Shown here: positions 53,532 to 62,121 of the stretch, in pieces
Position numbering within the stretch: the stretch's first letter is position 1
How the letters are laid out: every line of letters begins with the position of its first letter
Origin: Bacillota bacterium
GTDB lineage: Bacteria > Bacillota > SHA-98 > Ch115
Direction: 5' to 3'
Assembly (NCBI GenBank): GCA_013178415.1
Contig: JABLXA010000007.1
Coordinates: forward strand, 88,202-152,201
DNA length: 64,000 nucleotides
Translations under genes and position numbers: made by a program
The notes under the pieces: model-generated
Told to the model about the DNA's origin: nothing
The model's input: only the letters and a program-made list of their open reading frames with translations
Databases searched by the model: none

Positions 53532-54302
53532 TCAGCACGCATGCTCCATATGGTTGGCAGGGATGCCCGGCGTAAAGCAGCAATAGCCAATCTCGTCACA
53601 TTTCCTGGCTATCTCAGCCCATTTCCTTGGATCTTCAATCGACCTGTAGGCTGCAGGGTAAAGAATTGTATTCTCCTTGAAAATATGGTCTCGCAAATGG
53701 AATACAATGAACGATGAGAGTTCCTGGAGCTTGCGGCTGAAGTCGCCGTAGTCTATAAGATCCACATGGGTTACAAGGTTCAGGAGTTCCTCCTTCTTTG
53801 GTCTCATTTCCTCATGTTCCAATCTCATTATCCTGGTAGGCCCGGTGATGCCTAATTCTTCTAGTGCAGGGAACAGCGCATCTTCCTCTCGCCTATGGTG
53901 CTTCTCCGTTTCAACCAGATGAAGCGCGATTTCACTTATCAACTTCAGATCACCTTCTGAGATTGCGGAGTAGGACCCCTTTTCCACGATTCTCCTGGTG
54001 GCAACCTCTAAGGAATCGAGGAACCCGAGGATTAGCTCATGCTCTGAAATCAAGGTATGCAAAGGGTGGCCAACCCTGAGCATCGCTTTCAGGTCCTGCA
54101 CATCTTTTTCGAGAAGTCTGAGATGTACGTCGCAGAGGCGTCTGAGTTCTTGGGGTTCGACTCCATTTTCAAGGAGTTCCTGCTCGGCGAGCGATAGCTC
54201 CATGGGATCGATTCCGGCAAGCAACTTCCTGGCTTCATCGTCCGAAACCTTGCCCTCATTGATATCCTGTAATGCCTTAGCCAATTGACTAATTTTTGAC
54301 AT
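53532..54302 (-). CDS. DUF438 / hemerythrin-domain protein
   Basis: 256 residues. N-terminal DUF438 part (SQLAKALQDINEGKVSDDEA, PMELSLAEQELLENGV, LRRLCDVHLRLLEKDV) contains the conserved CDVH. From about residue 80 an HHE hemerythrin domain gives the di-iron ligands: HPLHTLISEHELI, ETEKHHRREEDALFPALEE, LEHEEMRPKKEEL and FHLRDHIFKENTILYP. It binds a di-iron centre for O2, NO or iron-sulfur repair (YtfE/ScdA-like). It overlaps the Rrf2 gene by 14 bp, which suggests control by nitrosative or iron stress. Confidence 0.92.
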   Translation of the reverse strand: MSKISQLAKALQDINEGKVSDDEARKLLAGIDPMELSLAEQELLENGVEPQELRRLCDVHLRLLEKDVQDLKAMLRVGHPLHTLISEHELILGFLDSLEVATRRIVEKGSYSAISEGDLKLISEIALHLVETEKHHRREEDALFPALEELGITGPTRIMRLEHEEMRPKKEELLNLVTHVDLIDYGDFSRKLQELSSFIVFHLRDHIFKENTILYPAAYRSIEDPRKWAEIARKCDEIGYCCFTPGIPANHMEHAC

Positions 54303-54750
54303 TTTTCATACCTCCTTTGACTGTCTTCTGATTCTCGACCAATTCACTCAAAGTCGTATCCTTCAACACCTTGTTGATTTCCTGTTGAGTCTTCTCCCAT
54401 ACCGGAAGCAGCGGACAGCTCTCTTTCAGGGAACATGCATATTTCTTTTCAACACATGGCTTAATCAGAAGAGGCTCTCCTGCTGCCGTCACCACATCAT
54501 ATATGCTGATACTATCAGGATCCACTGCAAGCCTGACCCCTCCTCCCGCTCCCCGCATGGAAGTGACCCACCCTTGCCGGGTCAGGAGGGCCATTAATTG
54601 CGGCATATATTTAGGTGGGATACTCTGCCGTTCCGCAATATCTTTGGAGAGCATGTAACCTTTTGATTCATTTTGAATTAGGTCCATTAAGATGCGAAGC
54701 AGGTATTCCACCTTATTTGTGATCACCTTGACTACCACCGCCTTCCTCAT
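54289..54750 (-). CDS. Rrf2-family regulator with Fe-S cysteines
   Basis: 153 residues from ATG 54750, but the promoter would leave a leader of only about 10 nt, so a GTG at 54726 (VITNKVEYLLRILMDL) is also possible. Winged helix: SKDIAERQSIPPKYMPQLMA and LTRQGWVTSMRGAGGGVRLA. Three cysteines in CVEKKYACSLKESCPL match the [2Fe-2S] ligands of IscR/NsrR-type proteins. It probably senses NO or Fe-S state and represses its own operon with the hemerythrin gene via the inverted repeat at 54752-54766. Confidence 0.92.
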   Translation of the reverse strand: MRKAVVVKVITNKVEYLLRILMDLIQNESKGYMLSKDIAERQSIPPKYMPQLMALLTRQGWVTSMRGAGGGVRLAVDPDSISIYDVVTAAGEPLLIKPCVEKKYACSLKESCPLLPVWEKTQQEINKVLKDTTLSELVENQKTVKGGMKNVKN

Positions 54751-54751
54751 A

Positions 54752-54797
54752 ACTTAGTTTCTAAGTAATATTATTCCCATCATCATTATTTTGTCAA
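54752..54797 (-). promoter_or_regulatory. Rrf2 operon promoter with inverted-repeat operator
   Basis: On the minus strand TTGACA (54797-54792), 18-nt spacer, TAATAT (54773-54768), then the inverted repeat ACTTAG-AAA-CTAAGT (54766-54752) covering the probable start of transcription, where a bound Rrf2 dimer would block initiation. Confidence 0.75.
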
Positions 54798-54950
54798 TAG
54801 TCTTTTGCAGACTTATAGAGGAAAAATCGACTTTCAAGGCGAATATGCTTACAGAAAACCGAGGACGAAAGCCCCGGAATTCGATCAGGAAAGGGTTTCA
54901 ATGGGATCCGATCTTCGTCGGCGACTTGATGTGGAAGGGAAGGTGTGCAT

Positions 54951-56021
54951 ATGCAAGAAAAGATCATAACTGGCCGGGAAAGAGTGAAGGCGGCCCTGGA
55001 ACATCGGGAACTAGATAGGGTTCCCATTCATGATAGTCCCTGGGCGGCCACCATCTCTAGATGGCACAGAGAGGGACTTCCTGAGGAAATCTCGGTCTCA
55101 GAGTATTTTGACTATGAGATAACAGGTTTCGGACCGGACCTTTCGCCAAGATTTCCTGTTAAGATTTTGGAGAGAAATAGCACCTACATTGTGGAAACCA
55201 CCCCATACGGTGGCGTGCGCAAAAACTTCCGCGACTACTCAACGACCCCGGAGATAGTAGATTGGCCCATTAAATCCAAAGAGGATTGGTATAGGATCAA
55301 GGACAGGCTCCAGCCGGATATAACGAGGGTGGACTGGGTAAGCTGTCTCGCGGGATTCCAGAGAGCCCGCGAGGACGGGAAATTCATCACCTATAATGCG
55401 GCCATGGGTTATGACCTTTTCCAGAGCTACCTGAAAACTGAGCAGTTGCTCATGGCCATGTTGGATGATCCTGACTGGGTAATGGACATGTTCAAAACTC
55501 ATGCCAATCTGCTTGTTGAGATGGCCAAGATCATGATGGATCATGGGTTTGAGTTTGATGGAGCATTTCTGTTCAACGACATGGGGTATAGGAACGGGCT
55601 CCTCTTTTCACCGAAGACATATCAGAAGCTTCTGCTAGAGACAGATGCCATGGTCTGTGAGTTCTTCCACCAACATAACATGCCAGTCATCCTGCATTCC
55701 TGCGGTAATGTGAAAGAGCTTATCCCCTACCTAATACAAGCGGGATTTGACTGCCTCCAACCGCTAGAGGTGAAGGCAGGGATGGATCTTCTCGAGTTGA
55801 AGCCCAAGTTTGGCGATAAGATGGCCTTCATGGGCGGAATCGATGTCCGAAAGATGACCGATGCTGCGGCAATAGAGGAGGAAATTAGCAAGAAATTCGA
55901 GGTGGCCAAGAAAGGAGGAGGATACATCTACCATAGTGACCATTCGATACCAAAGAACGTGAGTTTCGAGCAGTATAATCATGTGATAGAATTGGTGAGG
56001 AAGTACGGCAGTTATTCCTAA
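54951..56021 (+). CDS. Uroporphyrinogen decarboxylase-family protein (methyltransferase-like)
   Basis: 356 residues from ATG 54951 (GAAGGGAAGG upstream; a GTG two codons earlier is less well placed). Family landmarks: TGRERVKAALEHRELDRVPI, GAFLFNDMGYRNGLLFSP, VILHSCGNVKELIPYLIQAG with zinc-binding HxC, and the terminal GGGYIYHSDHSIPKNVSFEQ. The arginine-rich HemE substrate motif is not apparent and no haem gene is near, so a corrinoid or thiol methyl-transfer role, as in MtaA/CmuA relatives, is more likely. It starts a rightward locus with an MFS transporter 35 bp downstream. Confidence 0.85.
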   Translation: MQEKIITGRERVKAALEHRELDRVPIHDSPWAATISRWHREGLPEEISVSEYFDYEITGFGPDLSPRFPVKILERNSTYIVETTPYGGVRKNFRDYSTTPEIVDWPIKSKEDWYRIKDRLQPDITRVDWVSCLAGFQRAREDGKFITYNAAMGYDLFQSYLKTEQLLMAMLDDPDWVMDMFKTHANLLVEMAKIMMDHGFEFDGAFLFNDMGYRNGLLFSPKTYQKLLLETDAMVCEFFHQHNMPVILHSCGNVKELIPYLIQAGFDCLQPLEVKAGMDLLELKPKFGDKMAFMGGIDVRKMTDAAAIEEEISKKFEVAKKGGGYIYHSDHSIPKNVSFEQYNHVIELVRKYGSYS

Positions 56022-56056
56022 TTCATCGGATGCCGGATGTAGCAGGAGTTTTTCGA

Positions 56057-57214
56057 ATGAATCGCTCTCTAATCGCGTCAGGATATCTTGGCTTTGTCAC
56101 TATCGGGGTGGCAAGCTCTATTATTGCGCCTACCCTTCCTTATATCATTGATACCTATCATATCAATTTCGCCCAAGCCGGGAGCATTTTCTCATTCCAG
56201 TTCATGGGGAAGGTGCTTGCCGTGCTTAGTATAGGTTTGCTTGCAGACATCTTCGGCAAGAAGTCTGTCATCATATTTGGAGCTCTAGCCATGGCTGCCG
56301 GGCTCTTTGCCTTTAGCATTGCCCATGTGTGGGGCGCAGCCTTACTTTTGATTCTTCTCTTCGGGTTCGGGCACGGAAGCATAGATCTGGGATTTAATGC
56401 GGTATTTGCCGATGCGGCGCGTGAAAAGCGCGGAGGCGCTCTGAGTCTCCTGCACGTGTTCTTTGGGATAGGGGCTTTAGCGGCGCCTCTTATTGCTGGC
56501 TTTATCATGGGGAAAGGTGCGAAGTGGCCGCCGGTCTATTGGGTACCATCGATTCTGGCTATAATGCTTATGGCCTCTGTGTTGCCCCAGAAGTTTCCAG
56601 TGCCGGAAGCTGAACGCCCGAGGCTCTCCGACCTTCGCTTTGTGACTTCAGAGCCTAGGTTCCTGATTTTGCTCCTTATCATGTTCTTCTATGGAGCTAC
56701 GGAAATAGGCATATCGGGCTGGATTCCGGCTTATCTGACCAAGACGATGAGGTCTGAGCCTCACATGGCCTCGCTGGCACTTTCCCTTTTCTGGGCCGCT
56801 CTCACATCGGGCAGGCTCCTCGTCGCGATGGTCATTGATAGGCTGGGGTGCGAGCGAGTCTTAAAGATCCTTGGAACCACAAGTCTCGGAATGTCCCTCC
56901 TGTCCATCATGGCACCCAATGGCGGCCTCGCAGCCTTTAGTTTCGTCATTCTTGGCTTTGGCCTTTCCGGCATATTCCCGACCATAATCGCCCTTGGGAC
57001 CGGGCTTTCACGAGGGTATTCCGGGACAGCGAGCGGAGCTCTGATCGCGGCCTCTTCCTTGGGCGGCGTGGCCTTTCCATGGCTCATGGGACTTGCGGCA
57101 GACGCCTTCGGCCTACGCGCCGGCCTCGGAATGGCTTGCCTTGCGGCTGGTGGTCTCGCCATTGGTTCGCATGCCTTTGCGAACAGACATACAAAAGAGC
57201 ATTCTGTAAGGTAG
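56057..57214 (+). CDS. MFS transporter (FucP/fosmidomycin-resistance-like architecture)
   Basis: 385 residues from ATG 56057, chosen because AGGAG lies 8 nt upstream; the ATG at 56030 has no site. Twelve hydrophobic segments are visible. The loop LADIFGKKSVIIFGALAMAA carries the MFS motif A-like G-x3-D-x2-G-K/R-K, and LFGFGHGSIDLGFNAVFADA resembles sugar-type members. It follows the URO-D gene closely and probably imports the compound that the enzyme acts on. Substrate not determinable. Confidence 0.88.
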   Translation: MNRSLIASGYLGFVTIGVASSIIAPTLPYIIDTYHINFAQAGSIFSFQFMGKVLAVLSIGLLADIFGKKSVIIFGALAMAAGLFAFSIAHVWGAALLLILLFGFGHGSIDLGFNAVFADAAREKRGGALSLLHVFFGIGALAAPLIAGFIMGKGAKWPPVYWVPSILAIMLMASVLPQKFPVPEAERPRLSDLRFVTSEPRFLILLLIMFFYGATEIGISGWIPAYLTKTMRSEPHMASLALSLFWAALTSGRLLVAMVIDRLGCERVLKILGTTSLGMSLLSIMAPNGGLAAFSFVILGFGLSGIFPTIIALGTGLSRGYSGTASGALIAASSLGGVAFPWLMGLAADAFGLRAGLGMACLAAGGLAIGSHAFANRHTKEHSVR

Positions 57215-57645
57215 ATGGAAGAAAAACGCTCTCAATCAATAGAGGAATTTTTGAGGATGTGTCGTATAATAATGTTGTGTGATGTAATTTTGGAACTAGG
57301 TTTCCGAAGACAAGTTATTGCATCATGGGGTTATGCTTATTGATCTATAAGATGTTGTTTTCTCTGCTTTTGAAGCGTAGATCTATCTTCGATACGTTAA
57401 ACGTTTATCCAACTATCTACCTTATTCCCTCTATCATTGTTAACCCTGGCTTTGATCGGGTTTGCTGGGATCCTTATCCTGGCAATTAAAATGGATACAG
57501 GTGCGCAACAGGGGGTGACACTGGAGAGATCTAATCATTCATAAGGCCCTAATGAGCGAGCGAAGTCGGTTGGTGTCCAATTGTGGCAGTTGTGGAGATT
57601 ATCTTTTTGCCTGAGGTACGAATTCAAAAAGGAGGCTCATCAAGT
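57215..57645 (+). promoter_or_regulatory. Regulatory gap before the sugar ABC operon, with LacI-type operator
   Basis: TAAACGTTTA (57398-57407) within TTAAACGTTTAT is a perfect palindrome of the LacI/GalR operator class (central CG). No LacI-family gene lies in the window. AT-rich sequence around 57246-57290 may hold promoter elements. I see no protein gene in these 431 bp. Confidence 0.55.
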
Positions 57646-58929
57646 ATGAGTATGAGGAAACAGAGTATTGCCGTGGGGCTCATCCTTATCTTGACTCTCT
57701 TGTGTTTTGCCGGTAGTGCCATGGCTAAGAAGGTCACAATAACCTACTGGACCGGGTGGGGTGGGTCTGAATTAGAGGATCTGAAAAAGATAATCGACGA
57801 GTTCAACAAGTCAAACCCGAGGGTGCAGGTTGAGACCACGACGATTTTTGGTGCATATGAGAAACTGCTCACGGCTATAGCGGGAGGACGGGCTCCTGAC
57901 GTCGTCTCGGCAGTCTGGGCCTCGCAACTTGCGGCACTTGCCCACAATGGCGGGATTATGCCGCTTGATAAGTATGTAAGTAAATCGGATAAGGTCAAGG
58001 CAGGAGATTTCTTCCCGTCCCTCTGGAAATCATTCCATTATAATGGCAAGCTCTATGGTCTCGCTGCGACTACTAACACCAACTTCGTGGCATACAATAA
58101 GGCCATGTTCAAGGAAGTGGGACTTGATCCCGCCAAACCGCCTGAAATGTTGAATGAACTAGAGGCATATGCCAAGAAGCTCACCAAATGGGATACGCAA
58201 AAGAACATAACCCGGCTCGGTTATCTTCCCGCAGGCATCTGGAAATGGGCTCTGGTCTTCGGCGGCGATTGGTATGATGAAGACAAGAAACAGATAACTG
58301 CTGACAATCCCAAGAATGTGGAAGCTCTCAAATGGCTGGGCAAATATTGGGCTGAATATGGCGTTGACAGTCTCCAGAAGTTTACGGCCGGGTTTGGTAA
58401 CTATTGGAGCCCCAACAACCCCTTTATGGTTGGGAAGCTCGCTATGCAGGATTATGGCGAATGGCTCCAGCAGTTTGGGGAGAAATATAATCCCAAACTG
58501 GAATATGGTCTCTTTGCTACGCCTTATCCTGCCGGGGGAAGGAAGAACGTCACGACCTTCGGGGGTAGCATCTTCTGCATACCAGTCGGAAGCAAACATC
58601 CCGATGAAGCATGGGAATTCATCGAATGGATAACTGGCCCGTACGCGCAGAAGAAGATAGCAAAAGTGTTCACCAACATGCCTCCCAGAGTGGCTGTCGC
58701 CAAGGACCCAGAACTTCTGGCGGATGTACCCATCTTGAAGTTCGGGTTGAAACTCCTCGAGGGCCCCAACGCCTTCGGAGATATCCAGATCCCTGTCTGG
58801 GCGCAATATCAGGAAGAGATGGGGAGGGTTGAGGAGCAGGTGACACGCGGGCAGATGACTGCAGAGGCTGCTCTAAAGGAACTGCAGGCGAAGATGCAGA
58901 AGGAATTGGAGAAGACCCTCCGCAAGTAG
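57646..58929 (+). CDS. Sugar ABC importer, solute-binding protein (family 1)
   Basis: 427 residues from ATG 57646 (AAAGGAGG upstream). Signal peptide MRKQSIAVGLILILTLLCFA ending SAMA-K. SBP_bac_1 features: VTITYWTGWGGSELEDLKKI, AGGRAPDVVSAVWASQLAAL, GGSIFCIPVGSKHPDEAWEF and a helical C terminus. No lipobox cysteine follows the signal, so anchoring is by other means or it is free in the envelope. It feeds the two permeases encoded next. Family members bind mono- to oligosaccharides. Confidence 0.92.
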   Translation: MSMRKQSIAVGLILILTLLCFAGSAMAKKVTITYWTGWGGSELEDLKKIIDEFNKSNPRVQVETTTIFGAYEKLLTAIAGGRAPDVVSAVWASQLAALAHNGGIMPLDKYVSKSDKVKAGDFFPSLWKSFHYNGKLYGLAATTNTNFVAYNKAMFKEVGLDPAKPPEMLNELEAYAKKLTKWDTQKNITRLGYLPAGIWKWALVFGGDWYDEDKKQITADNPKNVEALKWLGKYWAEYGVDSLQKFTAGFGNYWSPNNPFMVGKLAMQDYGEWLQQFGEKYNPKLEYGLFATPYPAGGRKNVTTFGGSIFCIPVGSKHPDEAWEFIEWITGPYAQKKIAKVFTNMPPRVAVAKDPELLADVPILKFGLKLLEGPNAFGDIQIPVWAQYQEEMGRVEEQVTRGQMTAEAALKELQAKMQKELEKTLRK

Positions 58930-58940
58930 TTGAGTTCTTC

Positions 58941-58971
58941 GGGCCACTCGCCATTTCTGTGCGGGTGGCCC
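58941..58971 (+). terminator. Stem-loop between binding-protein and permease genes
   Basis: GGGCCACTCGC (58941-58951) pairs with GCGGGTGGCCC (58961-58971), one mismatch. No U-run follows, so it probably stabilises the upstream mRNA or reduces read-through, giving more binding protein than permease, as in mal operons. Confidence 0.65.
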
Positions 58972-59013
58972 AACCACCATTCGCAGTCCTTTCTATCGGA
59001 GGTGAAGTAGCAA

Positions 59014-59937
59014 ATGCTCGGTGGATTTCGCGGACAGAGGGCCAGAAACCTTGCAAATGGATTGCTTTTCATCAGCCCATGGATAATAGGATTTCTCATT
59101 TTCACCATCTATCCGATAGCGGCATCGTTTTACTATAGCTTTACAGAATTTAACATTTTGCAGCCTCCCGATTGGGTGGGTCTGGCAGGATATAAAGCTC
59201 TCGTTTTTGAGGACCCACTTTTCTGGATCTCCATCAAGAACACTCTTTTCATGCTAGTTTTCGGCCTGCCGCCATCGCTCTTATTGGCTTTGTTTCTTGC
59301 GGTCCTTCTAAATCAGAATGTGAAGGGCAAAGCATTCTTCCGCACGGTATTTTATTTGCCATCCATACTTCCAGCCGTCGCCACGGCAATGCTGTGGATG
59401 TGGATATTCAATCCCCAGTATGGGCTCATCAATGTACTGCTGAAAATCCTTTTCGGCATAGAAGGGCCAGGATGGCTTGTGGATGCCAGGTGGTCAAAAC
59501 CCGCCTTCGTTGTGATGGGGCTTTGGGGTGTTGGAGGTTCCATGGTGATATTCCTGGCTGGACTTCAGAGCATTCCCCAGCAGCTCTATGAGGCCGCTGA
59601 AATAGACGGCGCCAATGCGTGGAACCAATTCTGGAATATCACATTTCCAATGTTGAGTCCGACAGTGTTCTTTAACCTCATCATGGGGACTATAGGGATG
59701 TTCCAGTACTTTACAGCGCCCTATATCATGACTCGAGGTGTAGGGAGTAATGTGCCACCCGGGAGTCCACTCAATTCGACCTTATTCTATGCTCTTTATC
59801 TATTCCAGAACGCCTTCGCGTATTTCAAGATGGGCTATGCTTCCGCTATGGCATGGATTCTGTTCCTGCTAATAGTACTAGCTACGATTTTCATATTCAG
59901 GTCCTCTGCGCGATGGGTTTATTATGAGGGAAGATAG
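59014..59937 (+). CDS. Sugar ABC importer, permease (MalF/UgpA-type)
   Basis: 307 residues, ATG 8 nt after GGAGGTGA. Six membrane segments begin with NGLLFISPWIIGFLIFTIYP. The EAA loop YEAAEIDGANAWNQFWNITF, with its conserved Gly, contacts the ATPase. It overlaps the next permease frame by a few codons. No ATPase gene is in the window, so a shared MsmX/UgpC-type ATPase from elsewhere must energise it. Confidence 0.93.
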   Translation: MLGGFRGQRARNLANGLLFISPWIIGFLIFTIYPIAASFYYSFTEFNILQPPDWVGLAGYKALVFEDPLFWISIKNTLFMLVFGLPPSLLLALFLAVLLNQNVKGKAFFRTVFYLPSILPAVATAMLWMWIFNPQYGLINVLLKILFGIEGPGWLVDARWSKPAFVVMGLWGVGGSMVIFLAGLQSIPQQLYEAAEIDGANAWNQFWNITFPMLSPTVFFNLIMGTIGMFQYFTAPYIMTRGVGSNVPPGSPLNSTLFYALYLFQNAFAYFKMGYASAMAWILFLLIVLATIFIFRSSARWVYYEGR

Positions 59938-59950
59938 GAGGGGCAGATTG

Positions 59951-60814
59951 ATGGCAGTCTCAAAACAATCTAGACAATATCTGCGAGCGGCGAGATGGAT
60001 TCAGGAAAGAGGAATTGTCTACCTGGCTTTGATAGCCATGGGCATAATCTTTATATTGCCCTTCTTCTGGCTTGTCTCAACATCCCTCAAACCTGATGAC
60101 CAGCTCTTCAAATTTCCGCCTATATGGATTCCGAAGCCAATGATGTGGAGCAATTATCCAAGGGCCCTCACATATATTCCATTTTGGCTCTACCTCAAGA
60201 ATACACTGATAATCGCCATCCCATCAACGCTTGGGCTTTTGATATCGTCATCCGTCGTGGCCTATGGTTTCTCCAGGATAAAGTGGCCCGGGAGAGATGC
60301 CGTATTTTTCCTTGCGATCTGCACCATGATGCTTCCCTACCAGGTCACCATGATCCCTCTCTTCATCGTATTTCGCAACCTAGGCTGGGTAGGAACATTC
60401 AAACCCCTGATTATACCATCATTCTTCGGGGGCGCATTCTATATCTTCTTGCTCCGGCAGTTCTACATGACGCTTCCTATGGAACTTTCGGACGCCGCCA
60501 GGATCGACGGTTGCTCGGAATTCGGGATCTATAGTCGTATAATACTGCCGCTCTCCAAGCCCGCCCTTGCGACTGTCGGCCTTTTCAGCTTTATGGGCCA
60601 TTGGAATGACTTCCTTGCTCCTCTTATCTACCTCGAGGATGATACCAAGTATACACTGGCTTTGGGGTTACAGCAGTTTCAAAGGCAATTCGGAATGGAG
60701 TGGGGCATGCTAATGGCTATGTCTGTAGTGATATCCTTGCCCATCATAGTGCTTTTCTTCTTCACCCAGCGCACCTTCGTCCAAGGTATAGCGCTTACAG
60801 GCATGAAGGGGTAG
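59951..60814 (+). CDS. Sugar ABC importer, permease (MalG/UgpE-type)
   Basis: 287 residues from ATG 59951, which has AGGAGGGG upstream; an earlier start at 59924 overlaps the upstream gene. Segments: GIVYLALIAMGIIFILPFFW, the SLKP motif (VSTSLKPDDQLF), and EAA loop LSDAARIDGCSEFGIYSRII followed by LPLSKPALATVGLF. It ends TFVQGIALTGMKG, the usual C terminus of the MalG group. Pairs with the product of 59014-59937. Confidence 0.93.
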   Translation: MAVSKQSRQYLRAARWIQERGIVYLALIAMGIIFILPFFWLVSTSLKPDDQLFKFPPIWIPKPMMWSNYPRALTYIPFWLYLKNTLIIAIPSTLGLLISSSVVAYGFSRIKWPGRDAVFFLAICTMMLPYQVTMIPLFIVFRNLGWVGTFKPLIIPSFFGGAFYIFLLRQFYMTLPMELSDAARIDGCSEFGIYSRIILPLSKPALATVGLFSFMGHWNDFLAPLIYLEDDTKYTLALGLQQFQRQFGMEWGMLMAMSVVISLPIIVLFFFTQRTFVQGIALTGMKG

Positions 60815-60845
60815 ACTCTCTACTAAAGAGTAGCCAACATCATGT

Positions 60846-60863
60846 CGCCAATTCAAATTGGCG
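60846..60863. promoter_or_regulatory. Operator-like palindrome before the URO-D gene
   Basis: CGCCAATT (60846-60853), CA, AATTGGCG (60856-60863): perfect 8-bp arms. A TATAAT hexamer lies at 60887-60892, but no good -35 at 16-18 nt. It suggests that the next gene has a regulated promoter of its own despite being downstream of the permease genes. Confidence 0.5.
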
Positions 60864-60938
60864 GCAACCTTGCTGGCGGCGCAATGTATAATGATACCGG
60901 CATGGACTGGCGGTGTCGCAAAAAGGAGTGCAGCAAAA

Positions 60939-62045
60939 TTGGCAGCAGGTGAGATGACAGCAAAGGAAAGAGTCAAGAGAGCGATGGAGCTCAAGGTGCC
61001 GGACCGAGTTCCGGTATTCCCCGTTATAACTGCATACCACGCTTCCCGGGTGCTTGGAGTCAGATATAAGGAGATCGTTCTGAACCCTCTTCTGGCCTAT
61101 GATACCCTGAAGGCTGCGTGGGAGTTCTATGGATTTGATGGGTTTGAGGTGGGACTCGGTCCATCTTCGGATTGGAAAGAGAGAATGCGGGTTGAGCAGG
61201 ATGGAGGGGTGGAATACCTCGTAGATGTTGAGACTGGTAAGCGGGTGGCTCGCCTCCAGGAGGATGATGGCCCTATGCCGCTGGATACGGAGCCGCCGGT
61301 CAAATCTCCTGAAGACGTAAAAAAGATTGAGATTCCCGACCATAATGAACTGATAAAGCAGGGTAGGATCGAACCTGTGAAGAAGCTTATCGAAGAGATA
61401 GGTGATGGCGCATTCATAGCTGGAACGGCAGCCAGTCAATCTATGAATTTTCTGGTGAGCCAGCGTGGCTCAGATCAGGCCATGCTGGACTTGGTGGACA
61501 ATCCGGGTTTAGCGCACGCTATCATGGAGATCGGAACTGAAATCTCCATAGAGATTGGAAAAGCCTTGATCGCGGCTGGAGTGGATGGCATATATATCGG
61601 AGATGCCTGGGCTTCTTGCAGTATAATCTCTCCGAGACAGTATAAGGAGTTTTGCCTCCCTTATCACCGGAAGGCGACAGAGGCGTTTCATAAGTTGGGA
61701 GTAAAGGTCTATCTCCACATCTGCGGCAATTCGGATCCTATTCTGGAAATGATGGCGGACACGGGGGTGGATGCCATTGAGCCGCTTGACCCTCTCGGTG
61801 GAGTGAGCCTGGCCTCTGCCAAGCGCAGGGTCGGTAACCGCGTCTGCCTGAAAGGCGGGCTGAACACGATGACGCTCCTGCGGGGGACTCCGGAGGATGT
61901 GGAAAGGGAAGCGAAGAGATGCATTGATGATGCCGCCGCTGGCGGCGGGTTTCTCCTTGGGTCGGGAGATGATATACCTAGAGATACACCAAAGGAAAAC
62001 CTCATGGCCATGGTTGAGACAGCGCGGACGTATGGTAGATATTGA
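60939..62045 (+). CDS. Uroporphyrinogen decarboxylase-family protein (methyltransferase-like)
   Basis: 368 residues from TTG 60939, which is 10 nt after AAAGGAG; the first ATG is at 60954. Landmarks: TAKERVKRAMELKVPDRVPV, FDGFEVGLGPSSDWKERM, VYLHICGNSDPILEMMADTG with zinc HxC, GVDAIEPLDPLGGVSL and the terminal GGGFLLGSGDDIPRDTPKEN. In MtaA/CmuA enzymes a third zinc cysteine stands near this last motif; here it is Asp. It lies between the sugar importer and another family member, so an intermediate of a shared pathway is possible. Confidence 0.87.
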   Translation: MAAGEMTAKERVKRAMELKVPDRVPVFPVITAYHASRVLGVRYKEIVLNPLLAYDTLKAAWEFYGFDGFEVGLGPSSDWKERMRVEQDGGVEYLVDVETGKRVARLQEDDGPMPLDTEPPVKSPEDVKKIEIPDHNELIKQGRIEPVKKLIEEIGDGAFIAGTAASQSMNFLVSQRGSDQAMLDLVDNPGLAHAIMEIGTEISIEIGKALIAAGVDGIYIGDAWASCSIISPRQYKEFCLPYHRKATEAFHKLGVKVYLHICGNSDPILEMMADTGVDAIEPLDPLGGVSLASAKRRVGNRVCLKGGLNTMTLLRGTPEDVEREAKRCIDDAAAGGGFLLGSGDDIPRDTPKENLMAMVETARTYGRY

Positions 62046-62121
62046 CTTTAACTGCCCGTGTCATGTTTGCGCCATGTGAACCTCAGATATAACATGCGTT
62101 TCGCTGGGTCGAGGGGGAATC

